64,000 nt of DNA from Shimia sp049116215 (GCF_049116215.1 NZ_JAGDZB010000001.1:930001-994000), one strand, 5' to 3'; shown: positions 8,857 to 18,030, counted from the stretch's first letter. The notes: generated by a model from the sequence alone, not told the origin. Program-made: numbers and translations.

Positions 8857-9851
8857 GTTGTCTGGGTCACTTTCGCCAGAGTTTCCGGAGTGTCCGGGTT
8901 CAAGCCCATTGCGAGCGCGGTTTCAAGGATGACCGGGTAGATCAGCGCAAGAAGGTAAGCGGCTGCAGCGGCGGGCTTGATCTCGGTATCGATCAGGTCG
9001 GTCACACGAATGCGATGCACGTCACAGCCGACCGCGGTGAAACGGGCTTCGGCTTGATCGAGGCTGTCCTGAATGTCGGCTTGGCCCGTGTCGAGGATCA
9101 GCACCATCATCGGGTTGGTCGCCAGTTGCAGTGGACCGTGCAGCACTTCAGAAGCGGAATAAGCTTCGGCGTGCAGGGCGCAGCATTCCTTGAGTTTCAG
9201 CGCAACTTCGTGGGCGGCACCAAAGCCGGTGTCACGGCCAATCACATAGAAGTGGCGCGCGCGCAAGAACGCGGCACGCAGGGCGGCAGCATCTGGCAGC
9301 GCGGAGGGCGCGGCGGCGATGGCTTCAGCGGAAGGTTTGGCGTCATAGGAAGACTCTAAACCCGCCAAAAGCGCCATGCCGGCGGCCACAGAACCCACTA
9401 CGGTTTTGGTGGCTGGGACGGCATTTTCCGGACCTGCACCAATTGCGATGGTGGCATCAGCAGCGGCTTCCACCGGGCTGTCAGGGATGTTGGTCAGCGC
9501 CAGAACTTTGGCCCCACGGGAGGCGGCGCCTTTGGCACTGCGCACCAGATCTTCAGACGCACCGGACTGGCTCACCACCAGCGCGGCGGAGTTGTCCATG
9601 GACACACCCTTGCCGATGGAGAAAATCGACGGCGGTAGAGAGGTCACCGGCACGCCAAGTTCCCGCATGAATTCGTACGACAGGATGTTTGCTGCGGCGT
9701 CAGAGGAGCCACGCGCGATGGTGTAGATCGCCTTTACAGTGTCCAAGTTTGGCAGCGAAACATCCTGTGTTGCGGTTTTGGCAAAGACGTCAATTGCCTC
9801 TGCGCTTTCTTTGGCCATCAATGCGCCGTGTACGGTGCTGTTCATTGTCAT
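8853..9851 (-). CDS. SIS-domain glucosamine-6-phosphate deaminase (NagB-II type)
   Basis: Probable isomerising deaminase turning glucosamine 6-phosphate into fructose 6-phosphate and ammonia. It resembles the isomerase half of GlmS without the glutaminase domain, as NagB-II proteins do. Motifs: IYTIARGSSDAAANI, VVSQSGASEDLVR, and HGPLQLA near the end (the GlmS-like HGP). The start at 9851 overlaps the upstream oxidoreductase stop as ATGA; an ATG two codons later (9845) is possible, and the in-frame extension to 9884 is unlikely. 332 residues. No hexose-phosphate-isomerase-type NagB-I is present in the locus, which fits this assignment. Confidence 0.85.
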   Translation of the reverse strand: MTMNSTVHGALMAKESAEAIDVFAKTATQDVSLPNLDTVKAIYTIARGSSDAAANILSYEFMRELGVPVTSLPPSIFSIGKGVSMDNSAALVVSQSGASEDLVRSAKGAASRGAKVLALTNIPDSPVEAAADATIAIGAGPENAVPATKTVVGSVAAGMALLAGLESSYDAKPSAEAIAAAPSALPDAAALRAAFLRARHFYVIGRDTGFGAAHEVALKLKECCALHAEAYSASEVLHGPLQLATNPMMVLILDTGQADIQDSLDQAEARFTAVGCDVHRIRVTDLIDTEIKPAAAAAYLLALIYPVILETALAMGLNPDTPETLAKVTQTT

Positions 9852-10984
9852 TCTCGCAATCCAAACTTGTCGAATTCGGCCCAAACAGGGGCCATGTTGA
9901 TCATTTTTCCGTCGATGCGCGCCTCATCCAGCGCCATCGCGACAAGACCCGCTTCCAGCGCGTCAACCACGCCAACCGGTAGAGTCTCTGTTTCGCCTTT
10001 CAGGAAGGCGACGATGTCATCCACCATCATGTGGTCCGCGCCGTAGTGGGCCGAGGCCCGGGCGCTGTCCATTTGGGTATAGTCGTGATCGGCAATCACC
10101 GATCCATCGCGGGCGGTGGCTTTCAGATAGCCGCGCACAAAATCGCCTTCGGCCATTCCCATCGCGCCCATCACACAGAACCGGCGGTGCTCATCCGGCA
10201 CGTTCAGGTTGGTGTGAAACGACAGGGAGGCGCCGTTATCGTACTGCAAAATCGCGGTCTGGTAGTCGATGATATCTCCGTCCGAATGGAACGGGTCATC
10301 AATGCTTTGCCAGACGCTTTTCTTGCGGTGCATGATTTCGTTTTCGGTATTTGAGGCGGGCGCAAACGCCGGAACAAATGATTTGCGCCCGCCAAAGCTC
10401 GCGACCTGGGAGGGACGTGAGCTTGTCACCATGTTGTAAATGTCGATGTCGTGGCAGCATTTCTCGAGCATGAAGCCGCCGGACCACTGCACCATGCGCC
10501 GCCAATCACGCATGAAGAACGCGCCGTGGTATGGCGCGATGTGCTCGCTGGCTTCCATGGAGGTGATGGGGCCGAGCTGATCCAATACGCGGCGCAGGTC
10601 GACCATATGCTGCGAGTACCGCAACACCAGACCCACCATGACACTGTCGGTGCCATGCTCCGCGAGGAGCGCGGCCAGTTCCATGGTCTCCTCTTTTGTG
10701 GTGACCACGGGTTTTTCGGTAAAGATGCGCACGCCAGCCGCAAGGCCGATCTTGATGTGCTCCAAGTGGAAGCTATTTGGCGAGCCAACAAAGAAGAGAT
10801 CCGGGGCGGTTTTCGCCAACATGGTCTCTACTGTGTCAAACTGCGGCACATCGGTGCCAATCATCTCCAGATGGGTGGGTTGTGGGTCATAGAATCCGAC
10901 AAACTCCACCTCCGGCATGGCCTCCTTCAGGATGGAGAGCACATGCCCGGCCCGAAGGCCTATGCCTGCTGTGACAACGCGCAT
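9848..10984 (-). CDS. Gfo/Idh/MocA-family oxidoreductase
   Basis: NAD(P)-dependent dehydrogenase-like protein, 378 residues. It has an N-terminal Rossmann fold (VVTAGIGLRAGHVL, a GxGxxxG variant), the EKP motif (IFTEKPVV) typical of the family, and a C-terminal alpha/beta domain. Position: ninth gene from the 3' end... of the leftward amino-sugar operon, between the ATPase and NagB-II. It may oxidise or epimerise an imported amino sugar; some Gfo/Idh proteins are NAD-dependent glycosidases (GH109), which is another option here. Substrate unknown. Confidence 0.85.
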   Translation of the reverse strand: MRVVTAGIGLRAGHVLSILKEAMPEVEFVGFYDPQPTHLEMIGTDVPQFDTVETMLAKTAPDLFFVGSPNSFHLEHIKIGLAAGVRIFTEKPVVTTKEETMELAALLAEHGTDSVMVGLVLRYSQHMVDLRRVLDQLGPITSMEASEHIAPYHGAFFMRDWRRMVQWSGGFMLEKCCHDIDIYNMVTSSRPSQVASFGGRKSFVPAFAPASNTENEIMHRKKSVWQSIDDPFHSDGDIIDYQTAILQYDNGASLSFHTNLNVPDEHRRFCVMGAMGMAEGDFVRGYLKATARDGSVIADHDYTQMDSARASAHYGADHMMVDDIVAFLKGETETLPVGVVDALEAGLVAMALDEARIDGKMINMAPVWAEFDKFGLRE

Positions 10985-10993
10985 GAAAGGTCC

Positions 10994-12091
10994 TTACGCC
11001 ACCAATGCTGGGGCAGATTTACGGCGCAGAACGTTGCCGTTGGATTGGAACACGTGGCAATCTTCTGGCGCCACAGTCAGACGCATGTTTTTGCCTTGCT
11101 GAATTGGTGCATCACCAGAGAGCGACGCGCAGAAACGGGTGCCGTTGCCAATTGTTCCGTAGGTGATCGAAACGCCACCAAGACGCTCAAGCACGTTAAC
11201 AGTGATGTCCAGGCCATCTTCGCTCAGGGACACGTGCTCCGGGCGAATGCCAACTTCGACGGTGTCGCCTTTGGAAACGCCGGCGGTGTCCACAGGCAGG
11301 GACATCCTGTGTCCGCCATCAAGTTCCACGGTCAGAGCGCCAGTGGTTTCGAGAACAGTTGCTGGCACAAAGTTCATGTTGGGTTGACCAATGAAGCCAG
11401 CCACAAATTTGGTTGCAGGGTGGTGATACAACTCCATCGGGGAGCCAAATTGTTCCACTTTACCGCCGTTCAGCACCACAATGCGGTCGGCCATGGTCAT
11501 GGCTTCGACCTGATCGTGGGTCACGTAGACCATGGTGGCGTCGAGCTGGTTGTGCAGTTGGCTCAGTTCCACACGCATGTCGCCACGCAGGGCAGCGTCA
11601 AGGTTGGAGAGCGGTTCGTCAAACAGGAAGACCTTAGGGTTGCGCACAATCGAGCGGCCAATGGCCACACGCTGACGCTGACCACCGGAAAGCTGGCCCG
11701 GTTTCAGGTCGAGTTTTTCTGTGAGTTGCAGGATGTCTGCAGCGCGCTTCACACGCTCGTCCATTTCTGCTTTTGCCATCTTTTGCACGCGCAATGGGAA
11801 GGCAATGTTCTCATAGACGCTCAGGTGCGGATACAGCGCGTATGACTGGAACACCATGGAGATACCACGGTCCACAGGGGCTGCGTCGCTGACATCTTCG
11901 TCGCCGATATGGATGGAGCCGGAGGTGGATTCTTCGAGGCCGGCAATGATGCGCAGCAAGGTGGATTTGCCGCAGCCGGAGGGGCCTACGAAGACCACAA
12001 ATTCTTTGTCCTCGATTGCCAGGCTGATGTCGTGCAACACCTTGGCCGAACCGAAGGACTTGTTGATAGCATTCAGGTTGAGCGTCGCCAT
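10994..12091 (-). CDS. Sugar ABC transporter ATP-binding protein (UgpC/MalK type)
   Basis: Cytoplasmic ATPase of the amino-sugar importer. Walker A GPSGCGKST at residues 36-44, signature LSGGQ 134-138, Walker B FLFDEP 155-160, and a C-terminal TOBE/regulatory region to residue 365, the normal length for a CUT1-family ATPase. The start is the ATG at 12091 (MATLNLNAINKSFG); the in-frame extension upstream runs into the hairpin between this gene and the binding protein gene. The oxidoreductase follows after 9 bp. Confidence 0.93.
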   Translation of the reverse strand: MATLNLNAINKSFGSAKVLHDISLAIEDKEFVVFVGPSGCGKSTLLRIIAGLEESTSGSIHIGDEDVSDAAPVDRGISMVFQSYALYPHLSVYENIAFPLRVQKMAKAEMDERVKRAADILQLTEKLDLKPGQLSGGQRQRVAIGRSIVRNPKVFLFDEPLSNLDAALRGDMRVELSQLHNQLDATMVYVTHDQVEAMTMADRIVVLNGGKVEQFGSPMELYHHPATKFVAGFIGQPNMNFVPATVLETTGALTVELDGGHRMSLPVDTAGVSKGDTVEVGIRPEHVSLSEDGLDITVNVLERLGGVSITYGTIGNGTRFCASLSGDAPIQQGKNMRLTVAPEDCHVFQSNGNVLRRKSAPALVA

Positions 12092-12134
12092 GGGTCTGTC
12101 CGTTTGTCTGAGAAGTTTCGTGAGTGGAGGCACC

Positions 12135-12165
12135 CCGGGCACGCCGCGCAGTTTGGCGCGCCCGG
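12135..12165 (-). other. Stem-loop between binding-protein and ATPase genes
   Basis: GC-rich hairpin: CCGGGC (12135-12140) pairs with GCCCGG (12160-12165), and after a mismatch CGCC pairs with GGCG; the loop is 9 nt. There is no T-run on the minus strand, so it is not a simple terminator. Hairpins in this position of ABC-importer operons often protect the upstream message and raise binding-protein expression over the ATPase; that role is inferred. Confidence 0.6.
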
Positions 12166-12180
12166 AGCAGGGAGGAACCC

Positions 12181-13386
12181 TTAGAGGGCGTCGTCGAGCT
12201 CTTCAGCTGCGATGGTCACCAGGTTGTCGACAGTGTCGTCTTTCAGGATGATGCCCTGAACCATGTTGGTGAACACAGACTGCAGCGATTTGAAGTCTTC
12301 TACGAGCGGCTCTGGGCCACCAGTAGCGATCGATGCAGTGAAGGTCGGCCAGATGCCGTCGTTGTAGTAAGGATCAGCTTTGCCCAGTTTGGTGTAATCC
12401 AGGATCGGTGTCAGACCCCAGCTGCTGTCCAGGTCGTACTGGCTGTCACCGGAGGTGATGCGCTGTGCCAGGTCGTGGGCCAGATCTTCGTGACCGGAAC
12501 CTTTGAACACCACGATGGAGTCGGTGATCAGGATGGAACCGCTCTCACCGGATGGACCGGCAGGGATTGGGGCAACCAGCTGGTTGATGTCTTCGTTGTG
12601 CTGGCCGTGACCCCAAGGACCGGTCACATACATGGCGATCTTGCCGTCGTTGAACAGATCACGCAGCTGGCTGCGCTCCCATGCGGTTGGGCCGTCCTGT
12701 GCAACGTCTACGAGCTTGCCGTAGAATTCCAGCGTTTCGCGGGTCTCTTTACTGTCCAGCATGTTTTTGCCGGTTGCGCCGTCGATCACAGTACCACCGT
12801 TGGAGTACAGGTAGTTCAGGAACTGGTGCATGGTGTTGTCGAAGTCTTTGCCGGAGAGGCCAACGCCTGCCACTTCGGTGTTGTCCACAACGCCTTTGGC
12901 CATTGCGTACATGTCATCCCAAGTTGCTGGGGCAACACATTCCTGGCCGGATTCTTCAACGATACCACAGTTGATGTAGAGCGCTTTTGTGGAGAACGCG
13001 TGTGGGTAGCCCCACTGGGTGCCTTCGATAGTCACGGTGTTCAGAACACCAGGCTGGTAAGGCGCATCTGCGTCGATGTTGGCGGAAACGATCAGGTCGT
13101 TGTTGGCCAGCTGACGCAGGGTACGGGACCCCATGTAAGCGATGGAGGGTGGATCACCCGCAGCGGCCAGTGTCAAAGATTTGTCCTGGCATGTGCCCCA
13201 TGGCACAGCTTCGAGGTTCACGGACACACCTTCGTGGTCTTTTTCAAACTGATCAACAACAGCTTGGTCTGCTTCGCGGACTTCGCCACCACACATGATG
13301 AAGTGCAGTTCTTTGTCTGCTGCCAGTGCGCCGCTTGCGGCTCCAGACAGAAGGGCTGCGCCCAATGTGAGTTTCACGAGTTTCAT
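12181..13386 (-). CDS. Extracellular sugar-binding protein of amino-sugar ABC importer
   Basis: Periplasmic binding protein, 401 residues, of solute-binding family 1. The signal peptide (MKLVKLTLGAALLSGAASG to about residue 22, ending ALAA) precedes DKELHFIMCGG. The start at 13386 has GGGAGAGAAG upstream; the frame continues to 13413 but overlaps the permease end there. Genes around it encode the two permeases and the ATPase, and all downstream genes are GlcNAc-type catabolic enzymes, so the ligand is probably GlcNAc, chitobiose or a related amino sugar. Confidence 0.9.
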   Translation of the reverse strand: MKLVKLTLGAALLSGAASGALAADKELHFIMCGGEVREADQAVVDQFEKDHEGVSVNLEAVPWGTCQDKSLTLAAAGDPPSIAYMGSRTLRQLANNDLIVSANIDADAPYQPGVLNTVTIEGTQWGYPHAFSTKALYINCGIVEESGQECVAPATWDDMYAMAKGVVDNTEVAGVGLSGKDFDNTMHQFLNYLYSNGGTVIDGATGKNMLDSKETRETLEFYGKLVDVAQDGPTAWERSQLRDLFNDGKIAMYVTGPWGHGQHNEDINQLVAPIPAGPSGESGSILITDSIVVFKGSGHEDLAHDLAQRITSGDSQYDLDSSWGLTPILDYTKLGKADPYYNDGIWPTFTASIATGGPEPLVEDFKSLQSVFTNMVQGIILKDDTVDNLVTIAAEELDDAL

Positions 13387-13409
13387 AGTCTTCTCTCCCT
13401 TGATTGAAC

Positions 13410-14252
13410 TCATTCTTTAACCGCGCCTGCCGTAAGACCGGCGACGAGGTATTTTTGTAGGAACAGGAAGATGAGCATGACCGGTAGGACACCTACCAAG
13501 GCCGCGGCCATCATTTCGTTCCAGGTCACCGACTGATAGCCGATGAATTCGAACAGACCAGCAGGCAACGGCTGCAGCTCACGGGTCTGGTTGAATGTGA
13601 TTGCGAACAGGAACTGCTGCGCATAGGCGCCGATGAAGACGGCAACACTCACCACGATCAGACCGGGCACGGCCAGAGGCAGAACGACACGGCGCAGGGT
13701 GTACATACGGGATGCCCCGTCGACAAAAGCCGCCTCTTCCAGTTCGCGTGGAATTTTCTCCAGGTAAGAGCGCAGCAGCCAGATACCGGTTGGGATCAGG
13801 AAAGCCACGCCAGGTACGATCATCGCCCAGTAGGTGTTCAGCAGTCCCAAAGTACGCAACACGCGATACAGCGGGATCAGCAGAACAGCACCGGTGAACA
13901 TGTTCACGCCCAAGAAGATGCCCAGAGTGGTGTTTTTGAATGGGAACTGCAGGCGGGCAAAGGCGTAGGCTGCAGGCACCACAAAGAACATTGTGATCAG
14001 GGTCACCGAGGTGGCGATGAAGATCGAGTTAAAGATGTAACGTCCCAGCAGCGGCACGGTCACCCACATGTCCTTATAGGCCTTGAAGCTGAAGTCATCG
14101 GACCAGAACTGATACGGGCTGCGGAACAGGTGCTCCAGAGGGCGCAGGGACGCCATGAACATCTCAAAGAAAGGCAGCAGGATGAAGGTCAGGAAGACAG
14201 CAAGGGCTGCGTAAATGCCGACCATCTGCAGTTTGGAATAGCGATCCATCAT
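13410..14252 (-). CDS. Sugar ABC transporter permease (MalG type)
   Basis: Inner-membrane permease, 280 residues with six hydrophobic segments. The EAA loop that contacts the ATPase is visible as ELEEAAFVDGASRMYTLRRV near residue 190. ATG at 14252 is one base after the stop of the other permease and a second ATG follows directly. The end lies 23 bp before the binding-protein start. Part of the amino-sugar importer by position. Confidence 0.92.
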   Translation of the reverse strand: MMDRYSKLQMVGIYAALAVFLTFILLPFFEMFMASLRPLEHLFRSPYQFWSDDFSFKAYKDMWVTVPLLGRYIFNSIFIATSVTLITMFFVVPAAYAFARLQFPFKNTTLGIFLGVNMFTGAVLLIPLYRVLRTLGLLNTYWAMIVPGVAFLIPTGIWLLRSYLEKIPRELEEAAFVDGASRMYTLRRVVLPLAVPGLIVVSVAVFIGAYAQQFLFAITFNQTRELQPLPAGLFEFIGYQSVTWNEMMAAALVGVLPVMLIFLFLQKYLVAGLTAGAVKE

Positions 14253-14253
14253 A

Positions 14254-15186
14254 TCACTTCACCCCGTAGCGTTTGTTGATTTTGTTCAGGAAGAACAAGT
14301 AGATGAGCGAGAATGCGGCGAGCAGGACAACGATGATCACGGCCCGTGCGGCACCTTCGCCGAATTTGTAGTTCCCGATCGCAACTTTGTAGGTGTCGAT
14401 GATCAGGGTTGTGGTTGCGCTGCGTGGACCACCTTCGGTCAAAATCCAGATGATTTCGAAGCTGTTGAAGGTGAAGATCGCGGACAAGAGCGCCATGGAG
14501 ACAATCACCGGCATGATCTGCGGAATGGTGATGCGGCGGAAGCGATACCAGCGACCAGCGCCGTCTACCCATGCAGCTTCATACAGATCGCGGGACACGC
14601 CCTGCATGGCGGCCAGGAAGAATAGGGTCACCATCGGAGTGCCCACCCAGACGTCGGTGACAACGGCAGAGTAGAAGGCGGAGGATTTATAGGCGAGGAA
14701 TTCAAACGGACCGTCGGTGATGCCAAGTTTCATCATCACGCCGGACAGAACGCCAAAGTAGCCATTATAGAGCCACAGCCAGCCGATACAGCCAATGGCC
14801 ATTGGGATGACCCAGGGCGGCATAACCAGAACCCGGAACAGGGCGCGGCCAGGAACAGCGGCATTCAGAAGCATGGCGCCAATCAGCCCCATTACCAGTT
14901 TGATGCCCACCGAGAGGAACATCCAATAAAAGGTGCGGACAACAGTTTGATGGAACTTGCGGCTGTCAGCCAGGTCTTCGTAGTTTTCCAGACCAACAAA
15001 TTTCTCGCCACCGAGGCCAGCCTCCATAAAGGAGAGGCGGATTGTTTCGGCCAGTGGCCAAGCAACAATCACAGCAATGAAAATCATAGCCGGAGCCACA
15101 AGCAACCATCCGAAGAGTCCTTCAGACATGGAGCGGCTACGGGCGTCGGCGGCTGGTTGTGATGCCTGTGCGGATAGTTCGGCCAT
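14254..15186 (-). CDS. Sugar ABC transporter permease (MalF type)
   Basis: Inner-membrane permease, 310 residues, first gene of the leftward amino-sugar operon. The first membrane segment follows GLFGWLLVAPAMIF (about residues 23-36), and the EAA loop DLYEAAWVDGAGRWYRFRRI is near residue 200. The start is ATG 15186 with GGGGGGAAATTG upstream; a TTG one codon earlier is less likely. It faces the divergent GntR regulator across about 215 bp. Confidence 0.92.
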   Translation of the reverse strand: MAELSAQASQPAADARSRSMSEGLFGWLLVAPAMIFIAVIVAWPLAETIRLSFMEAGLGGEKFVGLENYEDLADSRKFHQTVVRTFYWMFLSVGIKLVMGLIGAMLLNAAVPGRALFRVLVMPPWVIPMAIGCIGWLWLYNGYFGVLSGVMMKLGITDGPFEFLAYKSSAFYSAVVTDVWVGTPMVTLFFLAAMQGVSRDLYEAAWVDGAGRWYRFRRITIPQIMPVIVSMALLSAIFTFNSFEIIWILTEGGPRSATTTLIIDTYKVAIGNYKFGEGAARAVIIVVLLAAFSLIYLFFLNKINKRYGVK

Positions 15187-15403
15187 CAATTTCCCCCCTT
15201 GGTTTCGAACGGCGAATCAGTGAGCGAATCACCGCGTTACAAATATGGTACCTCAAAAAAGCCAAAATGCTACCAATATAATACCAAAAGACTTGACGGG
15301 AAATTTTATGATGTTTTTCAATAGGATGAAAGATAGTTATTTATGGGCACTTGCGTAAGTTTTGTAGATTGGTACTGTTTTTTAGACCATGTCAGGAAAC
15401 CAG
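15187..15403. promoter_or_regulatory. Divergent control region of the amino-sugar locus
   Basis: AT-rich gap between the importer operon (leftward) and the GntR regulator (rightward). It holds repeated TGGTA half-sites: TGGTACC near 15246, TTGGTA twice on the minus strand within 15271-15287, and TTGGTACT at 15369-15376 followed 6 bp later by TAGACCA. GntR/UTRA regulators of GlcNAc genes (DasR, NagQ) bind palindromes with TGGT and ACCA halves, so these are candidate operators. Exact site boundaries are uncertain. Confidence 0.5.
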
Positions 15404-16159
15404 ATGACCATTGAAGACACGATCTTTACGCCAGAGACCTGGTATCGTGCGGGCCGCGGGCCGCGCTACCAACAGTTGTCTCGGCACATCGCAACAGAGA
15501 TCCGGACAGGACGTTTGCAGCCTGGTGATCAATTGCCGCCGGAGCGGGATTTGGCGGAGAAAGCTGACATAAGCCGGGTGACCGTACGCAAGGCTGTGGC
15601 GCAGCTTGTTGAAGAGGGTTTGATCGAGCAGCGCCGCGGGGCGGGTTCATTTGTTGCCGAAGCCTCACCGCGTTTGGAGCAGTCCTTGTCCTCGCTTGTG
15701 TCCTTTACGGAAACCATGCAGGCGCGTGGGATGACGGCCACGTCCGAGGTTCTATCAAGGGGTTTGTTTTCCCCTAATCCGGACGAAATGCTCACCCTGG
15801 GACTGGCTGCTCATGAAAAGGTCGCGCGCATCAATCGGTTGCGCAGTGCTGGCGGCGTGCCGATTGCGCTGGAGAATTCGTCGCTTCCGCGCGACATCTT
15901 GCGAGACCCGGAGCAGATTGAGACGTCTCTCTATGCGCTTTTGCGCAAGGACAACAGCGCGCCAACACGCGCCATTCAGCGGGTCACGGCGCTCAACCTG
16001 TCCTCCAATGATGCGGACCTGATGAAACTGCCGGAAGGCAGTGCGGTGTTGCAGATTGTGCGGACCGGTTTCCTGAGCTCCGGGCGCCCCATTGAGCTGA
16101 CACGCGGGCTCTACCGCTCTGACATTTACGACTTTGTTTCCGAACTCAGATTGGACTGA
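15404..16159 (+). CDS. GntR/HutC-family regulator with UTRA domain (NagQ/DasR-like)
   Basis: Transcription factor of 251 residues. The winged helix includes LQPGDQLPPERDLAEKADIS and VTVRKAVAQLVEEGLIEQ (about residues 30-70), then a UTRA effector domain to the end. This group usually senses a phosphorylated amino sugar such as glucosamine 6-phosphate. ATG 15404 is preferred because AGGA lies at the right distance; ATG 15389 has no ribosome site. It is divergent from the amino-sugar importer and 1 bp from the GH20 gene, so it probably controls both directions and itself. Confidence 0.88.
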   Translation: MTIEDTIFTPETWYRAGRGPRYQQLSRHIATEIRTGRLQPGDQLPPERDLAEKADISRVTVRKAVAQLVEEGLIEQRRGAGSFVAEASPRLEQSLSSLVSFTETMQARGMTATSEVLSRGLFSPNPDEMLTLGLAAHEKVARINRLRSAGGVPIALENSSLPRDILRDPEQIETSLYALLRKDNSAPTRAIQRVTALNLSSNDADLMKLPEGSAVLQIVRTGFLSSGRPIELTRGLYRSDIYDFVSELRLD

Positions 16160-16160
16160 C

Positions 16161-17942
16161 ATGCACTACGACAGCCGTATCAAGGGCGACACCATCACAT
16201 GTGTTTTTACACCGGAGCGCGCCCTAACGGCCCCGGTTTTTTGTTTCTCGGGAATGGGCCCTTTTGAGGCGGTTTCAGGCGGAACAGTGATGAAAACCCT
16301 CGGGAGCTATACCGAAATTGCCTTGCCAAATCTGGTGGCGGGTGACGCCTATGAACTGGTGATTCAATATGCTGGCGGCTTTAAGCCGGCCAACCGCGCC
16401 TGGTTACCATTGGGGCCGTATCTGCGGTGCGGAAAAGAGATCATCGAGCTGCCCATCCCCGACTCAGGTTGCCGTCCGCAAGTTTTGCCGGATCTCGGGC
16501 CGGTTGAAGGTTTGGCTTTGGTGCCCCAACCACAGAGTTGGACTGCCACAGACGGTGTTTTGGAAACCTCCGGGTTTGTCTGCGACAGTCCTGCCTTTGA
16601 AAATGTTGCAGCCTTGGCCGGTCGTCGCGGCTGGACTTTTGTTGGGGAGACAGAGGTCACAGTTGAACATGCAGATTTGCCGGAAGACGCCTATGAGCTG
16701 GAGGTGTCCACCGATGGTGTGATCCTGCGTGCCGGCGGCTTTGGTGGCGAGTTTTACGGCGCGATCACCTTGTTGACCTTGCTGCAACACGGATCATTGC
16801 CCTGTGGTGTGATCAAAGATGCGCCGCGGTTTGCCTGGCGGGGACAGCATCTGGACACCGCCCGTCATTACTATGAGCCGCAGACCATTCTGGACCTGCT
16901 CGACCTGATGGCGCTGTTGAAATTCAACCGGTTCCATTGGCATTTTGCCGATGATGAGTCTTTCCGCCTTGAGATCGAGTGTTTCCCGGAGCTTTGGCAG
17001 AAAACTGCGCTGTGTGGCGAAGGGCATCTTTTGCCTGCGCTGTTCTCAGGCGCAGTCGAGGCCGGCGGCAGCTATTCCAAAGACACCGCACGTGCGATCA
17101 TCGCCCACGCCAAGGCGCTCAACATCGAAGTGTTGCCGGAAATCGAAGTGCCCGCACATGCGATTGCGTTGACCCATGTGTTCCCGGACTTGCGCGATCC
17201 TAGCGACAATGGAGCGGAAGTCAGCGTGCAGGGCTATAAGGGCAATGCGGTGAACCCGGCGATATCCCGGACCTGGGATGTGCTGGAAGCCATCATGACC
17301 GAAGTGGGCGCGTTGTTCCCGTTTCATCACCTGCATCTGGGCTGTGATGAGCTGCCGGAAGGCACCTGGATGGGCAGCCCATTGGCGCGGGATTTGATGA
17401 AGCGTGAAGGTCTGGAAACTACTGACGATTTGCAAGGTTGGATGATGCAGAAGCTGGGCGCAAGGGCAGTCGAAAATGGTCAGCGCCCCTGTGCTTGGGA
17501 GGAGGCTGCCAAAGGCTCTAACGGCGGCATTGCCAACGGCGCCATCTTGTTCAGCTGGACCGGCCAGGGGCCGGGCTTGGAAGCGGCCCGCAACGGGTAT
17601 GACGTGGTGATGAGTCCGGCACAGCACATCTACCTCGATATGGCGCACACCAGCGACAAAGACGACTGGGGCGCAAATTGGGCTGCGTTTGTCTCGCTTA
17701 CCGACACCATCAACTGGGAACCGGTGCCGGATGCGGATCTCGCGGAGCGCATCATCGGCGTGCAAGGCACCTTCTGGTCTGAGTTCACCACAAAAGACAC
17801 CCAGCTGTGGCCAATGTTGATGCCACGCATGTTGGGCGTGAGTTCCAAAGCCTGGCAAACAGAGTGTGTAGGTGCCGACAATTTGATCCGCTTGGCGCGT
17901 GTGTACAACGACCTGCCGGGGGCGGAGGCTTGGACTGGATAA
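16161..17942 (+). CDS. Family 20 beta-N-acetylhexosaminidase, cytoplasmic
   Basis: Releases terminal GlcNAc/GalNAc from short oligosaccharides. 593 residues: an N-terminal region that includes the GH20b-like domain (about 120-240), then the catalytic barrel beginning near FAWRGQHLDTARHYY. The substrate-assisted catalytic pair is D396-E397 in HLGCDELPEG. The start is ATG 16161, 1 bp after the regulator stop. No signal peptide is present, so it works on sugars already imported, such as chitobiose. It is followed by an oppositely oriented tRNA gene. Confidence 0.92.
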   Translation: MHYDSRIKGDTITCVFTPERALTAPVFCFSGMGPFEAVSGGTVMKTLGSYTEIALPNLVAGDAYELVIQYAGGFKPANRAWLPLGPYLRCGKEIIELPIPDSGCRPQVLPDLGPVEGLALVPQPQSWTATDGVLETSGFVCDSPAFENVAALAGRRGWTFVGETEVTVEHADLPEDAYELEVSTDGVILRAGGFGGEFYGAITLLTLLQHGSLPCGVIKDAPRFAWRGQHLDTARHYYEPQTILDLLDLMALLKFNRFHWHFADDESFRLEIECFPELWQKTALCGEGHLLPALFSGAVEAGGSYSKDTARAIIAHAKALNIEVLPEIEVPAHAIALTHVFPDLRDPSDNGAEVSVQGYKGNAVNPAISRTWDVLEAIMTEVGALFPFHHLHLGCDELPEGTWMGSPLARDLMKREGLETTDDLQGWMMQKLGARAVENGQRPCAWEEAAKGSNGGIANGAILFSWTGQGPGLEAARNGYDVVMSPAQHIYLDMAHTSDKDDWGANWAAFVSLTDTINWEPVPDADLAERIIGVQGTFWSEFTTKDTQLWPMLMPRMLGVSSKAWQTECVGADNLIRLARVYNDLPGAEAWTG

Positions 17943-17954
17943 AACGGGGAAACT

Positions 17955-18030
17955 GGTGCCGCTGATAGGACTCGAACCTACGACCCCATCATTACGAATG
18001 ACGTGCTCTACCAGCTGAGCTACAGCGGCG
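17955..18030 (-). tRNA. tRNA-Thr (anticodon CGU)
   Basis: 76-nt cloverleaf on the minus strand with encoded CCA. The acceptor GCCGCTG pairs with CAGCGGC, discriminator A; D-stem GCTC/GAGC; anticodon stem CGTCA/TGATG with loop TTCGTAA, giving anticodon CGT (reads ACG, threonine); the T-arm contains GGTTCGAGTCC. All stems pair, so the gene looks functional. Confidence 0.95.

Noticed and set aside
10451..11845. A long open frame on the plus strand (about 464 codons)
   Set aside because: It lies opposite the clearly coding ATPase and oxidoreductase genes, crosses their junction and resembles no family; it is a by-product of GC-rich codon use.
12124..13407. A plus-strand open frame of about 427 codons opposite the binding-protein gene
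   Set aside because: Shadow of the binding protein, which has a signal peptide and ribosome site on the other strand.
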